Made by a program: the position numbers and the translations under genes. Under the pieces are notes generated by a model that saw only the letters and a program-made list of their open reading frames with translations, was not told the DNA's origin and searched no databases. 64,000 nt of DNA from JAICSD01 sp963836665 (GTDB taxonomy: Bacteria > Acidobacteriota > Vicinamibacteria > Vicinamibacterales > 2-12-FULL-66-21). The DNA lies in the NCBI GenBank assembly GCA_963836665.1, contig CAWIKL010000001.1, positions 620,001-684,000 on the forward strand, in the 5' to 3' direction. Below are positions 24,362-33,138 of the stretch, piece after piece (position 1 is the stretch's first letter; the number at the start of each line of letters is the position of its first letter).

Positions 24362-26389
24362 CTATCGGACCACAATAACGACTTGTTGGCTGACGGGAAT
24401 GCCATCGCCACCGACGGCGGTGAGCTCGTAGGTGGTTGTGCGAACGGGCGCCACCCGACGACAGGCGAGCGCGTCAGCAGGCTCGACATCCCCGACCGTG
24501 GGCTCGATGCGCGTCTGCACGGCACCGGTCACTGCGTAGCAGAGATTGGTCGGCCGTGTCGTGAGAATCGAACCGGGTCTCGCGGTGAAGATGAGAATGT
24601 TGGCTCGCCGGGCGTCCGGCGCCGCCTGGGCAGCGGGCGCCGACGCTGGTGAGCCGGCTGGCGCGGGCAGCGGAGCCGGCGTTGCGGCAGCGGCGGGTGC
24701 ACTTGGCTGGTCCGGAGATGCCTGGATAATCGAGTAGGTGAATCCTCCGAGGGCCGCGCAGATCAGGAACGTGATCAGCAACGCGCCGACCTCTCTCATC
24801 CTGGAACGCGCGATCGTCGCGCCGGCAACGTCGTGAAACAGGGGTAAATCGCCGTCCCCAATCGGCGAGCGATCCCAGGAGCTGGTGAGCGCGGTGGCCT
24901 GGACCGGAGTGGTCGAGTTTTCCGGCCGTCCCTCGTCAGCGACGGCCGGCATCACGAATCCAAGATTGTGACGGCTGACGGCCGCCGCGCCTGTTTCGCC
25001 CAGCTCGTCACGCAGACTTACGGCTTGACCCAACAGGCGCCGCCCGGTGCCCGCATCGCCGAGACACACGGCTCGCGTCCCGAGTTGATGGAGCGCCCAG
25101 GCTTCGACCGATCGGTCTCCAAGTGCCTTGGCTGCGGCGAGACTCCGCTCGAGCACGGGCGCCCACGCGCCCCAACGACCACCGACGACGAGCGGGCGTT
25201 CGAGTTGCTTGCCCAGTCGCAAGGATTCGCCCCACCGCCGCACCCCGGTCGCGTGCTCCTGTACGCGAATCAAGGCGTCGGCGTCCTCGAGCAGCTGTTC
25301 ATGGTCTCGGCGATGGCGATCAGCCCACGCGGTGAAGTAGGTGATCGCCCGGTTGATCGAGGGCTTCAGGTCTCCGGTCCTGCGCAGCCGATCGGCGACG
25401 CCATCGGCGAGGCGATATCGGGACTCGTGGGTGGCGACGAGACATCTTCGGGTCAGCTCGGTCAGCACGGATTCGACGTCGGTGAGCTCGGCGATCCCTG
25501 CGACATGCCGCAGATGAAGCGCGACGGTCGGCAGCGCGGCCAACGTCAAGAGAACCCGGCGCTGCCTTTCATCAATCGCTGTCAGCAATTCGGCGAGCAG
25601 ACTGTCGGGCGTCAGGTAGTCGCGCCAGCGGTCGACGGGGATCCCTCGCTCGCGGATGATGGCCGCCAGGTGACGGATTCGCAGGGGATGTCCGGCCAGC
25701 GACGCGCAGATGTCAGCGGCTGCGTCGTGCTCTCCCTCATGAAGGGTACGCTCGAGCTCGCGCTCGAGAAGGACGACTGCGTCCTCGCCCGGGAGACCAC
25801 TGAGCGCCACACTCCGCGCCTCGCTCCAGAGGCAACGCGCGCGCCTGGCCACGACAAACGCAGAGCGTGGAGCGATGTCGAACAGCGCCTCCACCTCGTG
25901 CCGCCTCAGGCTGACGTCGTCGATCAGGATCAAAGCGTGCTTGTCCTGGAGGCTGCGGCGGATCTCGACGTCGGTCGGCCGGCAAGGCGTGTCGCTCTCA
26001 TGGAATGCAGCGAAAATCTGCGTCCGGAGGTCGAGGGACGACTGGTGCCGCGCCGAGATGTAGACCGTGCCATCAACGAAGGCGGCTTGGGGGTGATTGC
26101 CGAGATGCCTGAGGAAGGCGGTCTTGCCGATGCCGGGTTCGCCGCTGACTTCGACAGGGAGGCGAGCGCCAATCGCTGAGCCGGCCGCCGCCAGCTCCGT
26201 CAGACGGCCGACCAGACCCCGAATCGGCCTGGGGCGGAGCATGACGGGGGTCTCGCGCGGACGGAAGGGGGGCCGTTCACTCCGAGCGGCCTCGCGAACG
26301 ACGGCGCCCCCTGGTTCGCCGATTTCCAGGACGAAGCGACCCACCGCCACGCGTGCGGGCGAACGGTCATCCGGGAGATCGAGGCTCAT
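24362..26389 (-). CDS. Membrane-anchored STAND-type NTPase with external C-terminal domain
   Basis: The product has 675 residues. Its P-loop NTPase module has Walker A GEPGIGKT (83-90) and Walker B ALILIDDV (about 152-159), preceded by RGLVGRLTELAAA, a pattern typical of NB-ARC/STAND ATPases. A winged-helix-like stretch (QRRVLLTLAALPTVALHLRHVAGIAEL) and TPR-like helices follow (WGAWAPVLERSLAAAKALGDRSVEAWALHQLGTRAV). Then come one transmembrane segment (VGALLITFLICAALGGFTYSII), a Pro/Ala linker and a small beta domain (ILIFTARPGSILTTRP, TTTYELTAVGGDGIPVSQQV). STAND proteins are signalling switches; spanning the membrane is unusual. It ends the minus-strand gene run from 35058. Confidence 0.82.
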   Translation of the reverse strand: MSLDLPDDRSPARVAVGRFVLEIGEPGGAVVREAARSERPPFRPRETPVMLRPRPIRGLVGRLTELAAAGSAIGARLPVEVSGEPGIGKTAFLRHLGNHPQAAFVDGTVYISARHQSSLDLRTQIFAAFHESDTPCRPTDVEIRRSLQDKHALILIDDVSLRRHEVEALFDIAPRSAFVVARRARCLWSEARSVALSGLPGEDAVVLLERELERTLHEGEHDAAADICASLAGHPLRIRHLAAIIRERGIPVDRWRDYLTPDSLLAELLTAIDERQRRVLLTLAALPTVALHLRHVAGIAELTDVESVLTELTRRCLVATHESRYRLADGVADRLRRTGDLKPSINRAITYFTAWADRHRRDHEQLLEDADALIRVQEHATGVRRWGESLRLGKQLERPLVVGGRWGAWAPVLERSLAAAKALGDRSVEAWALHQLGTRAVCLGDAGTGRRLLGQAVSLRDELGETGAAAVSRHNLGFVMPAVADEGRPENSTTPVQATALTSSWDRSPIGDGDLPLFHDVAGATIARSRMREVGALLITFLICAALGGFTYSIIQASPDQPSAPAAAATPAPLPAPAGSPASAPAAQAAPDARRANILIFTARPGSILTTRPTNLCYAVTGAVQTRIEPTVGDVEPADALACRRVAPVRTTTYELTAVGGDGIPVSQQVVIVVR

Positions 26390-26422
26390 GTGTCTATTTA
26401 TCGGACTGACTAGGGGCCGATA

Positions 26423-27502
26423 TTACCGGCAACTGCTCGTCTCCGTTGTCATCGATGCGAACCAAGCGGTCCCGCGGCCGGGCCTGACGAAGACACTGGC
26501 GGCGTCGGTCGGCAACGATGCCGCGTTCGCGCAGAATGTGGCCCACACGCCGTTGGACCGCAGGTACATCTCGACATTGGAGACGTAGAACGCGCCGACC
26601 ACTGCGCCGTGGTCTCTCAGGTAGTCGCCGATCTTTCGCAGCGCCTTGGGCCCGGCGAAATCGCCAACGATCGGCACGATGAGATTGTTCGCTTCCATGC
26701 CTTTCACGTATGCGAAGGCCTCGTCGGACGCGAGGTAAGTGCGGCCGACGCCGGACGCGTCGGTCAGGGACTGAATCGTCCCGTACGACCCGAACGCGCC
26801 GGAGCGGCCGTTGATCGACGAGGTGTAGTTGATGTCGGGGCCGAAGCGCTGGAAGTTGCGATAGACGTACTCGATGCCGTCAAGGTCGAGCTTACCCAGC
26901 GGCAGCGCGTGCGTCCGGGTCAGATAGGCGTCAATCGCGGCGAGATTCGCACGATAGCCAGCCTCGTCCAGCGCCGGCGCACGGCGCGCATCTACCATCA
27001 GCTCGGCGGCTGTCGTCCTGGCGGTTGCCGCGGCCAGCCGGCGGCTGAACAGTCGACCCACAAAATCGCTCCGCGTGGCCGACAAACCGAAGAGCGCCTT
27101 GTACATCAGGTGTAGATTGCGATTCCCGCGCCGGATGTCGATGATGAAGGCCAGGCGCGGACGCATCGCGGCAATGTAGGTGAAGTTCTGCTCTGGCCCG
27201 ACACCGAGATACACGCCGCCGGGTTTCACGCGCGCCGCGAGCTCAGCGGCGACGCTGGAGATGCCGTTCTCATTGGAAAGCAGATTGTCGGGCGATCCCG
27301 AGCGCGACACAAACGAGCCGTCTGCTTCGGACAACCGCTCGCTGAGCGACCAGAAGCTGGCGTCGGAGAGGGCCGATGGAAGCGCCTCACGCCCACGTGC
27401 TTGATAGGCCAGCGCGGAGCTGACCAACAGGACAACGGCGGCCGCGAGAAGCACGGCCGTTCCGGCGCCCAGGCGGCGGTGGACCCGTGAAAATCGAGCC
27501 AT
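26423..27502 (-). CDS. LIC_10091-like membrane-anchored protein (second copy)
   Basis: The product has 359 residues from the ATG at 27502 (another ATG lies four codons upstream). It starts with a signal anchor (LGAGTAVLLAAAVVLLVSSALA). PDNLLSNENGISSV, GGVYLGVGPEQNFTYI and AFIIDIRRGNRNLHLMYKALF align with the copy at 1336-2409, as do LIVPIVGDFAGPKAL and AFYVSNVEMYLRSNG. The glycine loop and following acidic strand suggest a Rossmann-type fold. No function is known. It lies between the propeller gene (85 bases upstream) and the STAND gene (33 bases downstream) on the same strand. Confidence 0.8.
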   Translation of the reverse strand: MARFSRVHRRLGAGTAVLLAAAVVLLVSSALAYQARGREALPSALSDASFWSLSERLSEADGSFVSRSGSPDNLLSNENGISSVAAELAARVKPGGVYLGVGPEQNFTYIAAMRPRLAFIIDIRRGNRNLHLMYKALFGLSATRSDFVGRLFSRRLAAATARTTAAELMVDARRAPALDEAGYRANLAAIDAYLTRTHALPLGKLDLDGIEYVYRNFQRFGPDINYTSSINGRSGAFGSYGTIQSLTDASGVGRTYLASDEAFAYVKGMEANNLIVPIVGDFAGPKALRKIGDYLRDHGAVVGAFYVSNVEMYLRSNGVWATFCANAASLPTDAASVFVRPGRGTAWFASMTTETSSCR

Positions 27503-27586
27503 CTGTGAGAGCATCGGCCCACAGCATAGCAGGCAGCGACGGCGCAGCCCGGCGATCGCGTGGTCCGCGTGCGCGGCGCGGGCCAG

Positions 27587-30121
27587 CTACGGCAACGCGA
27601 GCTCGTAGACGCCCCGCCCGTAGGTCGCCGCACGCAAGAGCCTGCGCGACGGATGGATCTGCAGGTCGAACACCGGCGCGTCCGGCAGACCGTTCTCGAG
27701 CGGCTCCCATGTGAGCCCGGCATCGGCGGAATGCCAGACACCGATGTCGGCGCCGACATAGACATTGTTGGGAGCGGTTGGGTCTACGGCGAGGGCGTTA
27801 TGCTCGACGTCGAGCAGGTCCTTGCCAGGCGCGCCACTTCGACTGCTCCACTGCGTCCCGTCGAAGTGCCAAACCCGGCGGCGATCGCCGAGCCCGCCGA
27901 AGGCGACGTAGAGCGCATTGAGCGTCGGATCCGCCCAATCCACCTCGACATCGGTAATGAGACCGGTCAGCCCAAGCGGTGATGCCACCGCGTTATCGAG
28001 CCGGGCGACCGACCAGGCGGTCCCGCTCCAGTCCGCTCGGTAGACCCGTCCGCTCGTCGTGCCCGCAAACAGCCGGCTCGCGGAGGCAAACGCCAGCGCA
28101 AACACGCTATCCCCCGCGGCCAGACCGGGCAACACGATCACGTCAGGCTGTTTCCACGAATTGGTGAAATCGCGCGAGACGTAGACATCCGATCCGGCGC
28201 CGACCGCCACGATGTCTGCATCCGCGATCCGCTTCGGATTGACGGGCGTGGTGACGATGGGCTGGGTCATCGTCGCCCACCCGAAGTTCCAGGTGACCTT
28301 CCAGTCATCGTGCGTGGCGCCGCCACTGTCGGAGCGGTAGACGGTCCCGTTGGCGAAAGAGAGCACGTGTTGGGGATCGTTCCAGTGCACGAGGCAGTAA
28401 CCACCGTCACCATAATTCACGTGCGCCCACAATGGCCCGCCGCCCGTACGAGCCGTGCCGTTATCCTGCAAGCCCGTGAACAAGACGTTGGGATCGGTCG
28501 GGTGCTGTCCGATGAAATTGGAGCAGAGGCAGGCCAGCCCTGCGTTGACGCCCGCGAAGTCTCCGCTGGCACGGGGGGCGCGATTGAGGAACACGCCTCC
28601 ATCGCTACCGCACCACAATTCGTTCGGGTCGGCCGGCGAATGCATGAGCACGTGGACGTCCGCGTGTGCGTGATTGCCGATGGACGCCGTGTTCGCGAAC
28701 GTCCAGCCGGCTCCCTTGGCCTGGACCTGTCCTCGCCACACGGAGGCGCCGTCCTGGTCGTAACTGCCCCCCATGTAGAGGACCGTTATGTCGGTGGGAT
28801 CCACAGCGAGCGCAAGGTCGTAATCGCCCTGACTCTGGCCGTTATTCACCGGCAGAACCGCGGGTGGGTTCGCGATCACCTTCCACTTCTGATCGGTCAT
28901 GTCGAGGCGGTAGACACCAAGCAGTGTGCCCGTGCCCTGCTGGGCGACGAGGGCGTAGACGGTATTCGAGTTCCCACGCTGCACGCCGAGGGTGATCCGG
29001 CCGGCATTGGCCGGGAATCCCGTTCCAAGCGCTGTCCAGCTCAGGCCGTCGGTCGACTGGAGCACCCCTTGTCCCCACGCGGCCGCGAAGAAACGAACGC
29101 TGTTGCCGGTGCCGGCGCCGACAACGCTGCAATAGACACCTGGCTGGTGCCGCGGCGTCCAGGTTGGACTGCCGCCGGCGACCGTTCGTTCGTATAACCC
29201 TGCGGTCGTGGCGGCAATGACGTGATCGCGGTCGCGGGGATCGATCGCGAGCGCGAAGAACGCCTCCCCTTCCAGTGACGGTGCGCCCGGTGCCGTCGCC
29301 TCAGTGACCCACTTCTGCCCGCCGTCATCTGAGCGGATTGGTCCAATGCCGCGGTACGCGGGCAGGGCCCCGATGATACGGCTCTTGAACATCTGGTAAG
29401 TCTCCCCTTCCCCGGTACCGACGTATACGCGGTTGAGATCGTTGGGATCGACGGCGATCGCCCCGCAAGCCAGGCTGGCGGAGGCGAAGTTGGTGGGGTC
29501 CACGTCGAACCCGTCCATCAGCGACCGCCAGGACGTGGCTCCGTCTTCCGATCGAAACACTCCGCCGGCGGCGGTGGCCGCGTAGAGCACTTGGCCGCCC
29601 GCGCCGATCGCGAGACCGACGACACGGCCGCCGACGGGCTGATTGCCTCCTGTTTGTCCGTCGAGTACGACCGTGGGACCGAGCGGGAGCCAGTTGCGGC
29701 CGCCCGGTACGGAGGGCGCGGCCGGAGCGAGTCCCAGAGGCCCCCGCGTCGCGGCACTCTTGCGACGTTTGTATTCGCTGAGCCGTTCCGCCCACAGAGT
29801 GCGTGGCACCGCCGGGTGGAGGATCTCCTCCGTCAAACCGGGTCGCAGGGCGCTCCGGAAACTGCTGGCCGCACCAGCCGCCAGTCCGACCATCGCGGCG
29901 GCGGGTGGTGGAACTGCGCCAGCCGCATCGAGGCGTGTGTAGGTCGATTCGGCTTGGGGCAGGAACCACCTGGCCGGGCCTTCCTCATGCGCGTCCTGCG
30001 GAGACAGATCTCGAGCGCGTGCCCGCGTTGGCATCGGGACCGCCGACGCCGCCGGGGGTCGGCGGACGGTGCCGCGCGCCGATGACGGCTTCAGGCGTTG
30101 TGTTTTCTTCGGCACGCTCAC
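27587..30121 (-). CDS. Sortilin/BNR-like beta-propeller protein without signal peptide
   Basis: The product has 844 residues. After about 150 basic or Pro/Ala-rich residues with no hydrophobic signal, the protein consists of repeated VPS10/BNR-type blades: GGVFRSEDGATSWRSL, NRVYVGTGEGETY, GPIRSDDGGQKWV, AAWGQGVLQSTDGLSWT, YMGGSYDQDGASVWRG, LWCGSDGGVFLNR, VYVGADIGVWHSADAGLTWEPL, RAATYGRGVYELALP. Such propellers bind glycans or proteins, or act as glycosidases. No catalytic Asp-box sialidase set is clear. The GTG start overlaps the phosphoesterase stop (GTGA at 30118-30121). The lack of a signal peptide is odd for this usually secreted family. Confidence 0.8.
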   Translation of the reverse strand: MSVPKKTQRLKPSSARGTVRRPPAASAVPMPTRARARDLSPQDAHEEGPARWFLPQAESTYTRLDAAGAVPPPAAAMVGLAAGAASSFRSALRPGLTEEILHPAVPRTLWAERLSEYKRRKSAATRGPLGLAPAAPSVPGGRNWLPLGPTVVLDGQTGGNQPVGGRVVGLAIGAGGQVLYAATAAGGVFRSEDGATSWRSLMDGFDVDPTNFASASLACGAIAVDPNDLNRVYVGTGEGETYQMFKSRIIGALPAYRGIGPIRSDDGGQKWVTEATAPGAPSLEGEAFFALAIDPRDRDHVIAATTAGLYERTVAGGSPTWTPRHQPGVYCSVVGAGTGNSVRFFAAAWGQGVLQSTDGLSWTALGTGFPANAGRITLGVQRGNSNTVYALVAQQGTGTLLGVYRLDMTDQKWKVIANPPAVLPVNNGQSQGDYDLALAVDPTDITVLYMGGSYDQDGASVWRGQVQAKGAGWTFANTASIGNHAHADVHVLMHSPADPNELWCGSDGGVFLNRAPRASGDFAGVNAGLACLCSNFIGQHPTDPNVLFTGLQDNGTARTGGGPLWAHVNYGDGGYCLVHWNDPQHVLSFANGTVYRSDSGGATHDDWKVTWNFGWATMTQPIVTTPVNPKRIADADIVAVGAGSDVYVSRDFTNSWKQPDVIVLPGLAAGDSVFALAFASASRLFAGTTSGRVYRADWSGTAWSVARLDNAVASPLGLTGLITDVEVDWADPTLNALYVAFGGLGDRRRVWHFDGTQWSSRSGAPGKDLLDVEHNALAVDPTAPNNVYVGADIGVWHSADAGLTWEPLENGLPDAPVFDLQIHPSRRLLRAATYGRGVYELALP

Positions 30122-31539
30122 CTCCTCAGGAACTGCTGTGTCGCCTGTCGCACGGTCACTGCCGCGGAGTGCTCGTCTACAGGCGCTGTCGCCAGGCGAG
30201 CCGCCTCCACGCGGCGGTCAAGGTCAGGCGGCTGAATCTGCTTGGCCAGGTCGACGAGACTCTGTTGCAGCTCCGACAGTGGTTCGTCTGACCGCTGATC
30301 CATCATCTGAGCAATGGCCGCAGGCGCGAGGGCCGCGCTGGTGGGGACGGCGATTTGCGCCCCCGCCCTGGGCAACGCCGTCGGTGGAGGATCGTTCCCT
30401 GCGTCTCTCTTCTGGTCGCCGACGAGATGCTCCACCGTCGCCGCGGCGCGATCGCGCTCGGTCAGGAAGTCCTGAAGACCGAACAGCACTTTCACGGAGG
30501 CGAGCACCGAGGTGTGGTCGTAGACCGTGCTGTCGACACTCCCCTTGCGAACCCAGGGAGACACGATGACTGCCGGCACTCGGGGCCCGAGCCTGGCGAA
30601 ATCGAAGTCTGGATTCTGGTGCGTGAGCGAGTCAGGGTTTGGTGCAGAGGGAGGGGGCACGTGGTCGAAGAGGCCGCCGTGCTCGTCCCACAGCACGAAC
30701 AGCAACGTGCTGTCCCACATCGGCGAGTTCCGGATCGTTTCGTAGACGTCCGCGATCAATTGATCGCCCAGCGCCACGTCGTGGGGCGGGTGCTGGTCGT
30801 TGGCCTTCAGCGCCAGAAAGTTGAAATACCTGGGTTCGATGAACGAGTACGACGGCAGGACGCCGGTGTCGCAATCGCGCTTGAACCGCTCTGAAAACAC
30901 CAGGAAGTTCTTCGTGTACTTCGCTCGACGCAGGCTCGACAACATGAGGCACTGGGGAATGTCGTGAAAATAGACCGCCCAGTCCTCGCCGGCCAGGGTC
31001 AGGTTGTCGTAAATCGTCCTGGCTGGATAGACCCGTGGCTGGTTGTCGATTTGCCCCATCGATGTCGCCGCATGCGCGAAAAACCGGTTCGGCCAGGTCT
31101 GCGCGGGGAGGGAGCAGAACCAGTTGTCGCAGACGACGAACTCACGGGCGAGCGTGGTCAGCGCCGGCAGCATCTTCGGGTCGAAGCACTTCATCACGTT
31201 CCCGGCCGTGGCATCGGTCGTGTGGTTCTGCGCGTCCTTGCCCTGCTGCCGGTAATTGGCCACGAACCCGTCGTTCGCCGAGTGGCCTGGCAGACCCGCG
31301 CCGAGCTGAGCGAGGACGTCCTGCAGGTTGTGCGACGGATCCGCGAGATCGAAATCGCCTGTGTAGGATGCGTCCCTGGTGACCGTGAACCTTCCACTCT
31401 GGGCAGCGGGATTGAGGAAGTTGAACTCCGTGCCCTGCAAGCCGTTCCCGATCCCGGCAAAGCCGAGCATGTGATCGAATGAACGGTTCTCGAGCATCAG
31501 GACGACGACATGTTGAATGTTGCGCTGAAATGGAGTCAT
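30118..31539 (-). CDS. Phospholipase C/acid phosphatase-like phosphoesterase, no signal peptide
   Basis: The ATG at 31539 overlaps the MBL gene stop (ATGA) and starts MTPFQRNIQHVVVLMLENRSFDHMLG, giving 473 residues; the longer open frame upstream is not needed. VLMLENRSFDHMLG and VLWDEHGGLFDHVPPP are the metal-binding motifs of the bacterial phospholipase C/AcpA phosphoesterase family. DNWFCSLPAQTWPNRFFAHAATSMG and RVPAVIVSPWVRKGSV are further family blocks. The enzyme would cleave phosphodiesters of lipids or phosphomonoesters. Family members normally carry a Tat or Sec signal, but this one begins directly with the catalytic domain. A variable tail of about 100 residues follows. Confidence 0.88.
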   Translation of the reverse strand: MTPFQRNIQHVVVLMLENRSFDHMLGFAGIGNGLQGTEFNFLNPAAQSGRFTVTRDASYTGDFDLADPSHNLQDVLAQLGAGLPGHSANDGFVANYRQQGKDAQNHTTDATAGNVMKCFDPKMLPALTTLAREFVVCDNWFCSLPAQTWPNRFFAHAATSMGQIDNQPRVYPARTIYDNLTLAGEDWAVYFHDIPQCLMLSSLRRAKYTKNFLVFSERFKRDCDTGVLPSYSFIEPRYFNFLALKANDQHPPHDVALGDQLIADVYETIRNSPMWDSTLLFVLWDEHGGLFDHVPPPSAPNPDSLTHQNPDFDFARLGPRVPAVIVSPWVRKGSVDSTVYDHTSVLASVKVLFGLQDFLTERDRAAATVEHLVGDQKRDAGNDPPPTALPRAGAQIAVPTSAALAPAAIAQMMDQRSDEPLSELQQSLVDLAKQIQPPDLDRRVEAARLATAPVDEHSAAVTVRQATQQFLRR

Positions 31540-33137
31540 GTCAGGAGATAGTCCACATATTTCGCCGAGATCGTCACGTGCGTCGCGGCTTGCTGGGCCT
31601 GGCGCCACTGTGCCCACTCGGCTACTGTTGCGAGTCCGACGAATTCCTGCTCGGTCACCTTGTTGGTGGCCGTCGTTGCGTCGGCCGCCCACCCTAGATC
31701 CGAGCGCACTACCCGGCCCTGGCACTTCTCCAGCAGACGGCGGTAAAGCTTGGTCGCCGGCATCTTCCACGAACCCGGTGGATGGCGCCCGAGAGCGACC
31801 GCCCGATCAACCGGGATGAAGGCGGTCAACTCCTTCTCCTGTTGCATCATCTCCAAGCCCTTGCCCTTGGCCGTGCCGTTGTGGCTGGCGTGATGGCCGG
31901 CCTTATAAAAGACCGTCCGGGAGAGCAGGTCGACCGCGCAGACCTCTTGCGGCGCGTTGCCGTTCTTCACTGTCCACTTCATCGCCGGGCCCTGCCACGA
32001 CAACCAGTTGCCTTGCTGTGCGTCGGCCGGGAACAACAGCACCTTGCCGTCGGCGACGCGCTCGATGGCCAGCGCGAGGCTCGTGTTGTTGGTGGCGCTG
32101 TCGAGTTGCAGCGCGAAATCGGACGCCACGTCCATCCAGTGTTCGTCGATGCGTCGCCACGCCTCCTGTGAAGCGAGGTAGGTGTCGAGATAAGGCTTTT
32201 GCGCATCGGGCGAGTCCTTGTCGCGCCCGAAGCGGATGTCGAATGGCAGGCTGGCTTTGAAGTCGGACTGGTCGTCCACACCGCAGCGGGTCATGTACTC
32301 CGTCGCGTTCTGCGCGGTGGCAAACAACTGCGACGCGGTCATCAGGCCCTTCGCCAGGCCGTAGAGTTGTGACCCCCCGTTCTCTCCCAAGTCGTAGAGC
32401 GCCTGCTCGTCGCGGGGTGGGCCGAGCACAAAGATGCGGAAACCCGGAAGCCAGGGTTCCTCCAATGGCCCCTCGCCCGGATTCAAGAAGCGAGCCTTGA
32501 CGCCGAGTCCGGTGCGCACGAACGTCATCGCGTCGTTCACAGTCGCGGCAAAGGCGCCGGCACCGAGCACCGTCTGGTCATCGAAAAATCCAAGGACGCT
32601 GGCCATACTCTGACCGAGCGCGGTGGCTTGTTTCGAGGAGCCGCCGGTCAGCGCCCGCGACATCGTCGCCAGCGAGGTGCCGAGATCCTGTTTCGTCTTC
32701 GCGATCTTCTGCGCCAGAGGATCGGCAGGATTCTCCGTCCACGCCATCCACACCCGATCGACCGTGAGCTTCGCAAACGCCGCCCCCACCTGGCCACCGA
32801 ACCCTGCGACATGATCCCAGTGCTCGTGCGTAGCGACCACGAGATCCAGGTGGCCGCCGGTCACCTGCGTGATGTCTTTCACGACGTCTGCCAGTTTCAC
32901 CCCGGTTGCCGTCGCTCCCAGCGAGCCGCAATCGATCAGCACGTGCTTTTCCGCGCCGCCGACGTCGAAGGTCAGGAGGAAACAATCGCCGAGTCCCTGG
33001 CGATACATCCGAACCCGCACCGCTCCCCCACTGTCGCCGGCCGGCCCCATCGCAGCGCCGCCGGCCTGGGCTGCCGCCTTCGACGTGCCACGCGTCTTGC
33101 GACTGCGCCGGTTGGCCTTTACCGCTTTCCTGGCCAT
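31536..33137 (-). CDS. MBL-fold (ComEC C-domain-like) metallohydrolase
   Basis: From the ATG at 33137 the product has 533 residues, with a very basic start (MARKAVKANRRSRKTRG) and no signal peptide. The metallo-beta-lactamase fold is shown by MYRQGLGDCFLLTF, VLIDCGSLG, the metal site VVATHEHWDHVAGF, LLFPADAQQGNW and YKAGHHASHNGT. The order resembles the ComEC C-terminal domain group of hydrolases, some of which are nucleases. A long insert with GGSSKQATAL and LGPPRDEQALYDLG segments lies between the metal motifs. The substrate is unknown. It starts one base after the metallopeptidase stop and overlaps the phosphoesterase start. Confidence 0.85.
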   Translation of the reverse strand: MARKAVKANRRSRKTRGTSKAAAQAGGAAMGPAGDSGGAVRVRMYRQGLGDCFLLTFDVGGAEKHVLIDCGSLGATATGVKLADVVKDITQVTGGHLDLVVATHEHWDHVAGFGGQVGAAFAKLTVDRVWMAWTENPADPLAQKIAKTKQDLGTSLATMSRALTGGSSKQATALGQSMASVLGFFDDQTVLGAGAFAATVNDAMTFVRTGLGVKARFLNPGEGPLEEPWLPGFRIFVLGPPRDEQALYDLGENGGSQLYGLAKGLMTASQLFATAQNATEYMTRCGVDDQSDFKASLPFDIRFGRDKDSPDAQKPYLDTYLASQEAWRRIDEHWMDVASDFALQLDSATNNTSLALAIERVADGKVLLFPADAQQGNWLSWQGPAMKWTVKNGNAPQEVCAVDLLSRTVFYKAGHHASHNGTAKGKGLEMMQQEKELTAFIPVDRAVALGRHPPGSWKMPATKLYRRLLEKCQGRVVRSDLGWAADATTATNKVTEQEFVGLATVAEWAQWRQAQQAATHVTISAKYVDYLLT

Positions 33138-33138
33138 C

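Noticed and set aside
24968..26179. Plus-strand open frame of 403 codons
   Set aside because: It is antisense to the STAND NTPase, whose Walker motifs are clear.
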